The notes under the pieces were generated by a model. The model was not told where the DNA came from. It was given only the letters and a program-made list of their open reading frames with translations, and did not search any database. This document shows, in pieces, positions 9,679 through 19,957 of a DNA stretch of 64,000 nucleotides. A program made the position numbers and the translations under genes. How positions within the stretch are numbered: position 1 is the stretch's first letter; each line of letters opens with the position of its first letter. The stretch comes from Alphaproteobacteria bacterium (GTDB lineage Bacteria > Pseudomonadota > Alphaproteobacteria > Rhizobiales > JAJFHC01), in contig JAJFHD010000056.1 in the NCBI GenBank assembly GCA_021775805.1, positions 49,169 to 113,168 of the forward strand. Reading direction: 5' to 3'.

Positions 9679-11421
9679 TTAGTTGGCGGACCAGCGTTTT
9701 ACGAGTTCGTCATAGGCGATGGTTTCGCCCTTTGGCTTCTCGTTTGCAAGCTTGGCTTTCGCACCGCCCTTGCCAAGCCACTCGGCGGCGTCCTTTTCCT
9801 CGTTCAGTCGAGGACCGCAGCCGCCGTAGGTCTTGTTGGCCTTGTCGGCACGTTCCATCCGGCCCATGACCTGGTCCATTTCGCCGGCGAGGCGATCCAT
9901 CGCCTGCTGCGGGGTGAAGGCACCGGAGTTCACGTCACCGATATTCTGCCACCACAGCTGAGCAAGCTTTGGATAATCCGGCACGTTGACACCGGTCGGC
10001 GTCCAGTTGACACGGTCCGGAGAGCGATAGAATTCCACCAGACCACCAAGGTTCGGCGCGCGGTCGGTAAACGACTGGTGGCGGATGTCACTGTCGCGGA
10101 TAATCGTCAGGCCCACATGACTTTTCTTGAGCGAGACTGACTTGGAGACCACGAACTGGGCATAGAGCCAAGCCGCCTTGCGACGATCGACCGGGGTCGA
10201 CTTGAAGAGAGTCCATGACCCGGCATCCTGATAACCAAGCTTCTGGCCTTTTTCCCAGTACGGGCCGTGCGGTGACGGGGCCATGCGCCATTGCGGCTTG
10301 CCGGCATCGTCGACGGTGTTGTTGCCTTCGCTCTTCGGCGCCACCATGGAGGCGGTGAAGGCCGTGTACCAGAAAATCTGCTGGGCGACATTGCCCTGGC
10401 TGAGCGCCGGCAGGGACTGATAGAAGTCGTAGTCGGCGGCTCCCGGAGGTGCATATTTGCGAAGCCATTCATCCCACTTGCGGATGGCATAGACTGCGGC
10501 CGGGCCATTGGCGCCACCACCGCGGGTAACGGAAGCACCGGCAGGGTTGCACGATCCGTCTTCCATGCGGATACCCCATTCGTCGATCGGCCGTCCGTTC
10601 GGCAGGCCCTTGGAGCCGGCACCGGCCATGGACAACCAGGCGTCCGTCATGCGCCAGCCAAGATCGGGCGCGCGCTTGCCGTAATCCATGTGGCCGTAAA
10701 CCTTGACGCCATTGATTTCCTTCACGTCGACCGTGAAGAATTCAGCAATGTCCTCGTATGCCGACCAGTTGACCGGTACACCGAGATCATAACCGTATTT
10801 GGCCTTGAACCGCTTCTGGAAATCGGCGTTGTCAAACCAGTCCTTGCGGAACCAGTACAAGTTTGCGAACTGCTGGTCGGGCAACTGATAGAGCTTGCCG
10901 TCCGGCCCGGTTGTAAAGTCCTTGCCGATGAAGTCGTCGACATCGAGGGTCGGCAGGGTCACGTCCTTGCCGTCGCCAGCCATCCAGTCGGTCAGGTTGA
11001 CCGCAAGCTGCAAGCGCGAATGCGTGCCGATCAGGTCGGAGTCGTTAATATAGGCATCGTAGAGATTGCGGTTGGTCTGCATCTGGGTTTGAACCGCCTG
11101 AACGACCTCGCCTTCGCCAAGCAACTGGTGGTTGACCTTGATGCCTGTGATTTCCTCAAAAGCCTTGGTCAGGGTCTTTGATTCATATTCATGGGTCGGA
11201 ATGGTTTCCGACAGAACATTGATCTCCATGCCTTTGAACGGTTCAGCAGCCTTCACGAACCATTCGAGCTCTTTCATCTGGTCGGCGGCGCTCAACGTTG
11301 TCGGCTGAAACTCCGATTCAGCCCATTTTTTGGCCTCGTCCATGCCAGCCATGGCCGGGCTGGCGACGGCCATGAGTGCGGCCACTGCCGTGGCAGCCAA
11401 TAACGATCTGTAGTTTTTCAT
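9679..11421 (-). CDS. glpV: Glycerol-type ABC transporter substrate-binding protein (GlpV-like)
   Basis: Start MKNYRSLLAATAVAALMAVASPAMA (signal peptide); extracellular SBP heading the glpSTPQU genes. Confidence 0.85.
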   Translation of the reverse strand: MKNYRSLLAATAVAALMAVASPAMAGMDEAKKWAESEFQPTTLSAADQMKELEWFVKAAEPFKGMEINVLSETIPTHEYESKTLTKAFEEITGIKVNHQLLGEGEVVQAVQTQMQTNRNLYDAYINDSDLIGTHSRLQLAVNLTDWMAGDGKDVTLPTLDVDDFIGKDFTTGPDGKLYQLPDQQFANLYWFRKDWFDNADFQKRFKAKYGYDLGVPVNWSAYEDIAEFFTVDVKEINGVKVYGHMDYGKRAPDLGWRMTDAWLSMAGAGSKGLPNGRPIDEWGIRMEDGSCNPAGASVTRGGGANGPAAVYAIRKWDEWLRKYAPPGAADYDFYQSLPALSQGNVAQQIFWYTAFTASMVAPKSEGNNTVDDAGKPQWRMAPSPHGPYWEKGQKLGYQDAGSWTLFKSTPVDRRKAAWLYAQFVVSKSVSLKKSHVGLTIIRDSDIRHQSFTDRAPNLGGLVEFYRSPDRVNWTPTGVNVPDYPKLAQLWWQNIGDVNSGAFTPQQAMDRLAGEMDQVMGRMERADKANKTYGGCGPRLNEEKDAAEWLGKGGAKAKLANEKPKGETIAYDELVKRWSAN

Positions 11422-11473
11422 AGAAGGTCCTTCCCTGTTGTCACCGAGTTGTCTTCCCCAGTCGCGGCGTCGG

Positions 11474-11511
11474 CGAAATATTAACCGAAACAAAACGAAC
11501 GTCAATCGAAA
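11474..11511 (-). promoter_or_regulatory. glpV promoter with four helically phased TTTCG/CGAAA half-sites
   Basis: CGAAA at 11474, 11486, CGAAC at 11496, CGAAA at 11507 (spacing 12, 10, 11). Minus-strand -35 TTGACG (11505-11500) and -10 TAATAT (11483-11478), 16-bp spacer. Confidence 0.5.
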
Positions 11512-12506
11512 CCTCAAGGCGGAAAATTTCATCCCCTTCACGGCCTGAAACAATGTTGACTGGTATTAAACCGGACCGCTTTTTGACCCAACCCGGTCAA
11601 ACGTGCCGTTCCGCAATGCGTACCACCGGGGTCGACAATCCGGGGCATGTCATCCGAACGCGGTACGGAGCGAATCGTGAATCTGCTCAAGAAATCATTA
11701 CGTTAATCGGTAACTGCCGGTTGTTTGGGGCGAGGCCGGCCGATACTGGTCTTTTGGCTGGCCCATTCGTCCCGGTCCGGAACACCGTGGGGAGATCGAG
11801 GCAAAACCTGGAGGCCCCTCCAATCAGACGCAAATCGGGCTCACTTCGATTCACCCGCCGTCTGGTCGGTTACGACAACGGAGTGCGCTTTAGACCAATG
11901 TTGCACTTGAAATCATTGTTCTTTCAAAAACATCACCTTATGACAAAATCATCGCTCATGTCGCAAGGCATCTCTGTTGGATTCACAGAAGGCCTGTGTT
12001 CACGAATCAACCTTGCTCGACGGACAAATGCAAAAATTTTTGGACGCTCCATTGGCCTGCAGACCGTCACATCATTATCGGAATGATGAATTGACGAGTT
12101 TGGGGCGAAAACAAGTTTGGCTCGCCCGGAACGGGGACGCGGTGGTCCGTGCAACAAAGCGGCAAACCCGTATGCAAACTGGCGGCAATCTCACTCGACG
12201 TGTTGCGGCCCTTTCGACCGGACCGCCCCTTTAAGGACACCTCCTGGTGAAATGGCTTGCCCGAATGTACCGGCCCGTCAACTCACTGCCGCTAGAACAG
12301 ACCCGGCTATATCCAGTCAAGTTTCGTTTTTTTTCGTTTTGGACCTTTATCTGCAAACAACCACCAAGTTCAGCGGTTTGGGCCAGGTCAACCGATCCAC
12401 GATTTTCAGCCGGCTGACAAGCAACCCGATGGGGTCCCCCGTGGCCACGCCGCGGGCGGACCGTTCATAGAGGCGTCTTCCGCATCACCTTGGTCCTTCA
12501 CAAACA

Positions 12507-12544
12507 ACAAAGCCGCGACCCGGGATTTCGGGTCGCGGCTTTGT
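12507..12544 (-). terminator. Rho-independent terminator of the iron SBP gene
   Basis: Perfect 16-bp stem ACAAAGCCGCGACCCG-ggattt-CGGGTCGCGGCTTTGT, 22 bp past the stop codon at 12566. The minus-strand 3' side is T-rich. Confidence 0.85.
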
Positions 12545-12565
12545 CATCAGTGCAGATTCGGTACT

Positions 12566-13609
12566 CTACTCGTTGAACTGGACCTGGTCGACGATTTCGC
12601 TCGCCAATGCCGACAACTCGGCGACTTTCGCCAGCGATATGCTGTCGGCCTTGAACTCGCCCCACGACTTGACTCGGTCGGACCACGCAATGCCCGGCTT
12701 GACGGGATACTCGAAGTTCACATCTGCATAGATCTTCTGGGCATCGTCGCTCGAAAGAAACTCCATCAGCTTCAGGGCGTTGTCTCTGTTCGGTGCATGT
12801 TTTGCCATAACCATACCGGACAGGTTTACATGCGTGCCCCGGCCCTCTGTCCCGGGAAAGACGATGCGAACACTGTCTGCCCATTTCTGTTGTTCGGGTT
12901 TCTTCGTGTTGGTCTGCATCTTGCCCATGTAATAGGTGTTTCCTATGGCGATATCGCATTCGCCGCCGAACACCCCTTTCACCTGGGCCCGATCGTTGCC
13001 GCTGGGTTTGTGTGCAAGATTGGCCTTCAGGCCCTTCAGCCAGTCGATCGCTGCTTTCTCGCCATCATGGGCGATGACGGAGGCGAACAAAGCGAGATTG
13101 TAGACGTGTTGGCCCGACCGAATGCAGATCCGGCCCTTCCATTTGGGATCTGCCAGATCTTCATAACTCAGACTTTTCTCCTTGACCCGCTCGCGCGATA
13201 CATAGGCCACGCGGGCACGACGGGTCAGACCAAACCAATGCCCTTTCGGGTCCCGGTACTCGGCGGGAATATTGTCCGACAGAAAATCAGACGTTACCGG
13301 TTGTGCGACGTCCTCGACCACGGCCTTGTTCAAGCGGCCGATATCGACCGTCAGAAGAACATCGGCCGGGCTGTTGCGGCCCTCCTGCGCCATGCGTTCG
13401 ATCAACCCCTTCTTGGCAAAAATGACATTCACCTTGACACCGGTCTTGGACTCAAAGGCTTCAAAGAGCGGTTTCACCAGGAACGGCTGGCGGTAGGAAT
13501 AAACATTGACCTCACTCCCGGCCTGCCCGCTGGTGGCACCGATGGCGACGGCTCCGGCAATCAATCCTGCACCGACAAGGGCAAATCCAAATCTACTCTT
13601 CAGCATCAC
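12566..13609 (-). CDS. Iron(III) ABC transporter substrate-binding protein (FutA/AfuA-like)
   Basis: Signal peptide, then 'EVNVYSYRQPFLVKPLFEAFESKTGVKVNVIFAKKGLIERMAQEGRNSPADVLLTVDIGRL', typical of FutA-type proteins. Confidence 0.9.
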   Translation of the reverse strand: MMLKSRFGFALVGAGLIAGAVAIGATSGQAGSEVNVYSYRQPFLVKPLFEAFESKTGVKVNVIFAKKGLIERMAQEGRNSPADVLLTVDIGRLNKAVVEDVAQPVTSDFLSDNIPAEYRDPKGHWFGLTRRARVAYVSRERVKEKSLSYEDLADPKWKGRICIRSGQHVYNLALFASVIAHDGEKAAIDWLKGLKANLAHKPSGNDRAQVKGVFGGECDIAIGNTYYMGKMQTNTKKPEQQKWADSVRIVFPGTEGRGTHVNLSGMVMAKHAPNRDNALKLMEFLSSDDAQKIYADVNFEYPVKPGIAWSDRVKSWGEFKADSISLAKVAELSALASEIVDQVQFNE

Positions 13610-13772
13610 ACCCGACTTTCTCTACTCGATTTTTTCCGTTCGGTTCCAGCGTCGCCGGAACGTCAATCTGACCACGCAATTCGCATTCCAGTTACTGAGA
13701 ATGACTTGCAACAAATCCGCAGTACACCTTCTTTTGTTCCGTGGCAACTAAAAACCAACCAAGTTAGTCGGA

Positions 13773-13825
13773 TTTAGAATCATTCAAATTATAATGTAGT
13801 TTCAATAGGTTAGAAATATTCTAAA
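13773..13825. promoter_or_regulatory. Two Irr/ICE-like boxes upstream of the iron SBP gene
   Basis: GTTAGAA-ATA-TTCTAAA (13809-13825) matches TTTAGAA-N3-TTCTAAA at 13/14 fixed positions; TTTAGAA-TCA-TTCAAAT (13773-13789) is a weaker match. Confidence 0.6.
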
Positions 13826-14030
13826 CTAAATTCGATTAAGATTGCTTATTGGTGCTGACAGCACCGGTCCCTGCCACATCTAGTACGGCGTTGCATCAAC
13901 CGGCCTTGATTTGGATCAAGCGTGCCGGCGTGGCTGAGATCGAAATTCTGCGAGGCAAGACCACGCAAGCATGCGTGCACGGACAAGACTTCGGGTTCAT
14001 GATAGTCTGCAGTTAGCGTGAATTCGGGTC

Positions 14031-14792
14031 ATGATCATGCAAGCCATACAGAAATTTATCCTGACGGCCAGCCTGGCCACTGCCCTTGGCGCCATCGCCG
14101 ACAGGCAATCGTTTGCCGAGTCACCTATGGCGCTGGAGCTTGTCCTCGCGGTCGATGCCTTTTCAAGTGTCGACAAACATGAATACCAGTTACAGGTTTC
14201 AGGATACGCCAAGGCCTTTCAGGATGAGGACGTCGTTCTGGCCATATAGTCCCATGGTCCGGAGGGGATCGCGGTTAACTATGTGGCATGGAGTTCCCGT
14301 TTCCAGCAGATTCACTCGTTGGGCTGGACCCATGTCTTCGACAGGACCAGTAGGGCCACGTTCGGTCCAGCCATCCTCAAGAATGCCAACCATTTGCAGG
14401 CATCGGGAACGGCCATTGGCGAGGCCGTGTTACATTCATTGGAATTGTACGACAACAACGGCTACAGCAGCGACCGGCGCGCGATCGACGTGTCCGCGGA
14501 CGACCGCTACAATGCCGGCTCATCGCCCGCTTACGCCCGCGGTGTCGCGCTAGCCAAGAATGTCACGATCAACGGGCTGGCGGTCGACGACACCGGCGCC
14601 CTCACCGCCTAGTTTCAAAGCAACGTGATCGGCGGGCCGGGGGGCCTTCGTCATTACCGCGATGTCATTTGACGACTTCGAGACGGCAATCAAGTTGAAA
14701 CTGTTGCGTGAGTTGACCGATCAACTAAATATTGCAACGGACGGGCCCTCCCACATCCGGCAGGACTTCGGGCAGGTGGTCTTTGTCGAGTA
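14031..14792 (+). pseudogene. DUF1194 (vWA-like) secreted protein, degraded
   Basis: ORFs 14031-14249 and 14283-14612 share a frame with TAG stops at 14247 and 14610. The C-terminal 'AFVITAMSFDDFETAIKLKLLRELTD' continues in another frame after the G6 run at 14639-14644. Confidence 0.8.
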
Positions 14793-14976
14793 GATGAAGG
14801 CCGCCTCAACCGAATCAAGAACAACGCGTGCAGGCAAAAAACCCCCAAATAACAAAAATTTACGAGCGGGTTGAACGATTTCGGAGATGTAAACGATTAC
14901 ATGTCGGCCCGTTAACAGTTCGTTCACCTTGATGGCCAAACGTGGCGGGAGAACGTCTATTCTGGAGGGCAAAACA

Positions 14977-17133
14977 ATGGACTTCAAGCCAAACTCATGG
15001 CCAATTGCGACTAAAATTCCCGCTATCATTCTGAGCATCGGCATTCTGTCAGCCGTTGCTACCGCAGTCTTCAGCTACATCAATGCAAAGCGCACCGTCG
15101 AACTGGAAGCCAAGGCAAAACTGACAGCCATTGTAGAGGACCGGACGACGGCACTGTCTGGCTGGCTTGGCCGCATCGCGGGCGATCTCACGACCCAGGC
15201 GCAAAACCCGGTCGTACACCAAGCGCTGTCGGCATTCATCGACGGTTGGCAGCAGCTTGGCGACGGTCAGAAGCAAAGACTGCAGGATCTCTACATCACG
15301 AAAAATCCGCATCCGATCGGTGAAAAGGAAAATCTCGATGCCGCGAACGACGGATCGGCATACAGCACAGCACATGCACGGTTTCATCCCTATCTGCGTG
15401 CGTTCCTGCGCGACCGCGGCTACTACGACATCTTCCTGTTCGATACCGAAGGCAGTCTTGTCTATACGGTGTTTAAGGAACTGGACTATGCGACCAACCT
15501 CGTGAACGGCGAGTGGGCGAGCTCCGATCTCGGCAAGGCTTTCGCCGCCGCGCGGGACAAACCCAAAGCCGGCAGCAAAACGTTTTTCGATTTCAAGCCC
15601 TATGCGCCCAGTGCCGGGGCACCTGCAAGTTTCATTTCGACGCCACTTGTGAACAATGCCGGGCAATTTACAGGCGCTCTGGTATTCCAGATGCCGATCG
15701 GCAAGCTCAATGCCCTCATGCAGCAAAAAGCGGGTCTCGGCGAAACCGGCGAGACCTACGTGGTTGGCAGCGACTTCCTGATGCGCAGCGACTCGCGGTT
15801 CAGCAAAGAGTCCACAATCCTCAAGACCAAGACAGAAACCCAACAGGTGCGAAACGCGCTCGACGGCAAAGATGGCTTGATCACAGCTACGGATTATCGG
15901 GGAACACCGGTTGTCGCCGCTTTCAAACCGCTTGAGTTCCTGGGAACAAAACTGGCGGTTCTCGCCGAACAGGACGTGGCGGAGACCTTTGCGTCCGTGG
16001 CGGCAATGCGCAATCAGCTGATCATTGGCATCGCCGTTGGCAGCTTGTTGATCGTCCTTGTCGGGTTTGTTGCCGGACGCAGATTTTCGAGACCGATCAG
16101 CATGACGACCCAGGTCATGGCACAACTGGCCGAAGGCGACACCACTGTCGAGATCCCCGGCAGTGACCGCGGAGACGAGATCGGCGCCATGGCGCGGGCG
16201 GTTGAGGTGTTCAAGGACAATGCCATTCAGAACAGTGCCATGGCAGCCCAACAGGAACAGCGCCAAAAGCAGGCGGAGGAAGAAAAGCGAACCCTGATGC
16301 TGAAGATGGCCGACGATTTTGACGGTTCCGTTGGCGGGATCGTGGAGACAGTCGCCCAGGCGTCAAGCGAACTTCAGTCCACCGCCCAGGCAATGGCTAA
16401 CATTTCGGAAGAAACCAGCAACCGGGCCGTGACCGTCTCAACGGCATCCGAGGAAGCTACGACCAATGTGCAGACGGTCGCGGTTGCGACAGAAGAACTG
16501 TCGGCATCGATCGGCGAAATCAACCAGCGTGTGGTCGAATCGGCTCAGGCTTCCAAACAGGCCGTAGAAGAAGCGACCAAGACCGGCGAACAGATGAACT
16601 CGCTAGCCCAGACGGCAGACAAGATCGGTGCAGTTATCGGCATGATTTCGGACATTGCCGAACAGACCAATTTGCTGGCGCTCAATGCCACGATCGAGGC
16701 GGCGCGGGCCGGCGAGATGGGCAAAGGGTTTGCCGTGGTGGCCAGCGAAGTCAAGGATCTCGCCAGCCAGACCGGCAGGGCGACCGAGGAAATCAGTCAG
16801 CAGATCCAGGAGATCCAGGGTGCCACCAAACAGGCATCGGCATCCATGGAAGCCATCAGCATGGTCATCGGACAGGTCGACGAAGCCTCTACCGCCATTG
16901 CAACCGCGATGGAAGAGCAAGGGGCGGTTACCCAGGAGATCGCCCGCAGTGTCCAGGAGGCGGCGACCGGCACAGCTGACGTGACCGAGAACATCACATC
17001 AGTCACCCAGGCGTCGCAGGAGGCCGGCGCTGCATCCGGAGAGGTCAACACGAAGGCCGACGAACTCAGTCAGCAATCCACGCGGCTCAAATCGGAAGTC
17101 GAGAAGTTTGTGGCCCAGGTACGGGCGGCATGA
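14977..17133 (+). CDS. Methyl-accepting chemotaxis protein
   Basis: Start [18 protein letters not shown]. dCache-like sensor, HAMP, and signalling hairpin '[40 protein letters not shown]'. Confidence 0.95.
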   Translation: MDFKPNSWPIATKIPAIILSIGILSAVATAVFSYINAKRTVELEAKAKLTAIVEDRTTALSGWLGRIAGDLTTQAQNPVVHQALSAFIDGWQQLGDGQKQRLQDLYITKNPHPIGEKENLDAANDGSAYSTAHARFHPYLRAFLRDRGYYDIFLFDTEGSLVYTVFKELDYATNLVNGEWASSDLGKAFAAARDKPKAGSKTFFDFKPYAPSAGAPASFISTPLVNNAGQFTGALVFQMPIGKLNALMQQKAGLGETGETYVVGSDFLMRSDSRFSKESTILKTKTETQQVRNALDGKDGLITATDYRGTPVVAAFKPLEFLGTKLAVLAEQDVAETFASVAAMRNQLIIGIAVGSLLIVLVGFVAGRRFSRPISMTTQVMAQLAEGDTTVEIPGSDRGDEIGAMARAVEVFKDNAIQNSAMAAQQEQRQKQAEEEKRTLMLKMADDFDGSVGGIVETVAQASSELQSTAQAMANISEETSNRAVTVSTASEEATTNVQTVAVATEELSASIGEINQRVVESAQASKQAVEEATKTGEQMNSLAQTADKIGAVIGMISDIAEQTNLLALNATIEAARAGEMGKGFAVVASEVKDLASQTGRATEEISQQIQEIQGATKQASASMEAISMVIGQVDEASTAIATAMEEQGAVTQEIARSVQEAATGTADVTENITSVTQASQEAGAASGEVNTKADELSQQSTRLKSEVEKFVAQVRAA

Positions 17134-17174
17134 CCATGACATCGACGGGATGATCCCCGTCTTCACTTCCGCAG

Positions 17175-17210
17175 AACGGGGCGAAGGGCAACTTTCGCCC
17201 CGTTTGCTTT
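17175..17210 (+). terminator. Rho-independent terminator after the MCP gene
   Basis: AACGGGGCGAA-N8-TTCGCCCCGTT perfect 11-bp stem followed by TGCTTTT. Confidence 0.75.
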
Positions 17211-17267
17211 TGAACGCTTCTCAGGCGCTGCCAAACCGCCAGGTTGCTCCAGCGAGACGCCTTGATG

Positions 17268-18167
17268 TCACCCCTGTCTGCCCCGAACCGGGATGTTTAT
17301 GGCCACGACGCCCAGAACCGCCGCCGCAAGACCCAACCCGATCACCGGCGTGATCTGCTCTCCCAGGAAAATCATGCCCAGAACGACGCCGACGCCTGCC
17401 CGCAGATAGGCCTGGCTGGTGACTCCGAGGGAACCAAGCGATTTTACCAAGCGGAAATAAATCAGCAACGCAACGCCCGTGCAGAACACCGCCAGTGTGA
17501 GAGCGGCGACGATTGCCGCAACCGAAGGCCGCAACAGCCATGGCTTTTCAAGCGCGACGGCAACCGGGACGAGGCACAGCGTTGCCCAGATCATGGTGCC
17601 CGCCGCCGTTACGGTGGCCGGCAGATGCGCGAACCGTTTCCCGTAGATTGCCGCCACAGCATAAAGCGCTGCACCCGCCAGAGCAGCAAGTTGCCCTGCC
17701 ACTTGTTGCCCCAGCCCGCGCAGGACGTCGACACCGACAATCAGCACGACGCCGCAAACGCCGAGGCAGGCACCGAACATCTTGAGAGTGTTGACGGACT
17801 CGTGCCGAGTTACAAACACGGTTATGAAAAACACGAAAATCGGGGACGTGGAATTCAGAACGCTGGCAAGGCCCGCATCGACATACTGCTGACCCCAGGC
17901 AAGAATCGTCCAGGCACCGATGCTGTTGAAAAACGCCAGTACCAGCAACATACGCCAGGTGCGGGCATCAACGGGAAACCGCTCGCCGCGCCAGTGCATG
18001 ACCCCCGTCAGCAGGAGTGCCGCAACCGCCACGCGCACGGCGATCAGTGTCAAAGGCGGGATCTCAGCGACCGCAATCTTGATGAGCAGGTAGGATGTCC
18101 CCCACAACAGCGCCAGCAAGGCAAGCAGCGAGATTTCGAGACTGGTGTTGTATTTGGTGTGAGACAT
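17268..18167 (-). CDS. DMT family (EamA) transporter
   Basis: Ten-TM EamA-like protein, 'LLALLWGTSYLLIKIAVAEIPPLTLIAVRVAVAALLL'. Confidence 0.9.
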   Translation of the reverse strand: MSHTKYNTSLEISLLALLALLWGTSYLLIKIAVAEIPPLTLIAVRVAVAALLLTGVMHWRGERFPVDARTWRMLLVLAFFNSIGAWTILAWGQQYVDAGLASVLNSTSPIFVFFITVFVTRHESVNTLKMFGACLGVCGVVLIVGVDVLRGLGQQVAGQLAALAGAALYAVAAIYGKRFAHLPATVTAAGTMIWATLCLVPVAVALEKPWLLRPSVAAIVAALTLAVFCTGVALLIYFRLVKSLGSLGVTSQAYLRAGVGVVLGMIFLGEQITPVIGLGLAAAVLGVVAINIPVRGRQG

Positions 18168-18373
18168 TGTCGGTTCCCGCGGTTCACTCAGGTCTTGACA
18201 CTAGCGGAATCCGGCAGAGCCATGCTTCGGTTTCGGTCGAAGCATGGCCATGCCGGATGCCGTGCTCATTGGAATGGACGAACCGCTGCGGCACCGCTAC
18301 GGTCATCCTGCACAAGAAACACCGGCCGGACCGCGAGCCGTCCGGTCAAGCAATCATTTCCGGAACCAGACCG

Positions 18374-19384
18374 ATGACATCATCCAATGCCCCGGCAGGG
18401 CCTGCGCTCGACGAAATTAAGGGGGCGAAAAAGTCTTTGAACGGGCGAATCGTCGACACGCCCATGGTTGCGCTGTCATCCGACCGCATCAGACCTTTCC
18501 TGCCGGCCGACGCCCAAGTCAGCATCAAGCTTGAACTGTTTCAGCACGCCGGTTCGTTCAAGGCGCGTGGCGCTTTGCTCAGCATGGATGCACTCGACGA
18601 CGAAGCCCGCGGCCGCGGCGTTACCGCCCTGAGTGCCGGCAATCATGCCTTGGCGGTCGCCTGGGCAGCACACCGCGAGGGTGTGGCGGCCAAGCTGGTG
18701 ATGCCCGATTATGCCGACCCCGTCCGCATCGAGGGTTGTAAGGCGTTGGGCGCGGATGTCGTGCTGGTCGACAATATTGCTTCCGCCTTCACGGAAGTGG
18801 ACCGGATCGCGGCCGATGAAGGCCGTGTCCAGATTCATCCGTTCGAGGGTAAGTGGCTAACGCTCGGCACGTCGACCTGTGGACTTGAGATTATCACACA
18901 ACACCCGGACCTGGACGCCGTGATTGTGCCGGTCGGCGGCGGTGGCCTGATCAGCGGGGTGGCGCGCGCCGTCAAACTGATGTCGCCGGATTGCCAGGTC
19001 ATTGGCGTGGAGCCGGTCGGCGCGGATTCGCTCTACCAGAGTTTTCAGCAGGGCAAGCCGGTCAAGATCGAAAGAGTCGACACGATTGCCGACAGCCTGG
19101 GAGCGCCCATGGCCCTGCCCTATTCTTTCGGCATCGCCAGAGCCAACGTGGATGACGTCATCCGAATCGAAGACCATGAAATGCTCAGGGCGATCGCCAT
19201 ACTCTACGACACCCTGAAGATTGCCGCTGAACCCGCATGTGCAGCGTCGACTGCCGCCCTGATCGGCCCTCTGCGCGACCGTCTGGAAGGCAAACGTGTG
19301 GCGGTTATCGCGTGCGGATCGAATATCGGCGAACAGAAATTCACGGAGATGCTGACTAAGGGCCGTGCCCTCCTGAACGGCTAG
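18374..19384 (+). CDS. PLP-dependent threonine/serine dehydratase-like enzyme
   Basis: Start MTSSNAPAG; '[15 protein letters not shown]' PLP-lysine motif and '[10 protein letters not shown]' phosphate loop. Confidence 0.88.
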   Translation: MTSSNAPAGPALDEIKGAKKSLNGRIVDTPMVALSSDRIRPFLPADAQVSIKLELFQHAGSFKARGALLSMDALDDEARGRGVTALSAGNHALAVAWAAHREGVAAKLVMPDYADPVRIEGCKALGADVVLVDNIASAFTEVDRIAADEGRVQIHPFEGKWLTLGTSTCGLEIITQHPDLDAVIVPVGGGGLISGVARAVKLMSPDCQVIGVEPVGADSLYQSFQQGKPVKIERVDTIADSLGAPMALPYSFGIARANVDDVIRIEDHEMLRAIAILYDTLKIAAEPACAASTAALIGPLRDRLEGKRVAVIACGSNIGEQKFTEMLTKGRALLNG

Positions 19385-19415
19385 ACCGTATCTGGTCCAG
19401 GTCAGGCTGAATCCA

Positions 19416-19931
19416 CTACCGCTCCCGGCCACCTGTCAAAGGTTTCTCCATCACGAAATTGGTCAGGACGACACCGCGTGGCGAAACCGTCTGTTGCCTG
19501 ACGACGGACCAGCCCTGGCGTTCAAAGAAACGGCGCGCCTGATGGCTGGCCTGGGTCGACAACCGGTCGAAGCCTGCCGTCAGCGCTTCTGCTTCAATCG
19601 CGCTGTAGAGCAGCCGGGCCACGCCCTGTCCCATGCAATCGGGAGAAACAAAGGCCAGGTCGATATAACCCCGGGTGTCCAGCGTCATGAACCCGACGAT
19701 GCTACCGTGACGTTCCGCAACCAGCGTGGTCTGCGCGGCGAGTCTGTCCAGCCAGTCCGGCAATGCGGGAACGCCGGGTGCCCAGGCTTGCCTCTGGGCC
19801 TGGTCGTAATGCCCGGCCGATCCGCGATGCACCGCGTCGTAGAAGATCTTTGCGGTCGCCTGAGCATCCTGCTTCGTGAACTGGCGTATCCCTGTCTCTT
19901 GCATGGCCGGACCTGCTTGTGAGATGGACAT
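19416..19931 (-). CDS. GNAT family N-acetyltransferase
   Basis: 'LAFVSPDCMGQGVARLLYSAIEAEA' acetyl-CoA binding region. Confidence 0.85.
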   Translation of the reverse strand: MSISQAGPAMQETGIRQFTKQDAQATAKIFYDAVHRGSAGHYDQAQRQAWAPGVPALPDWLDRLAAQTTLVAERHGSIVGFMTLDTRGYIDLAFVSPDCMGQGVARLLYSAIEAEALTAGFDRLSTQASHQARRFFERQGWSVVRQQTVSPRGVVLTNFVMEKPLTGGRER

Positions 19932-19957
19932 CGGCTGGAAACGCCGAGCCGGTGAGG

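Noticed and set aside
11553-12086. 177-aa + strand ORF in the gene-poor gap
   Set aside because: No family resemblance, no clear ribosome-binding site seen; not supported as coding.
14031-14612. Amber-stop recoding (e.g. readthrough) of the DUF1194 gene
   Set aside because: An additional frameshift downstream makes pseudogenisation more parsimonious.
15049-16266. 405-aa - strand ORF opposite the MCP
   Set aside because: Antisense of a clear chemoreceptor; His/Cys/Arg-rich shadow translation.
17244-18377. 377-aa + strand ORF opposite the DMT transporter
   Set aside because: Antisense shadow ORF; Gln/Arg-rich without family features.
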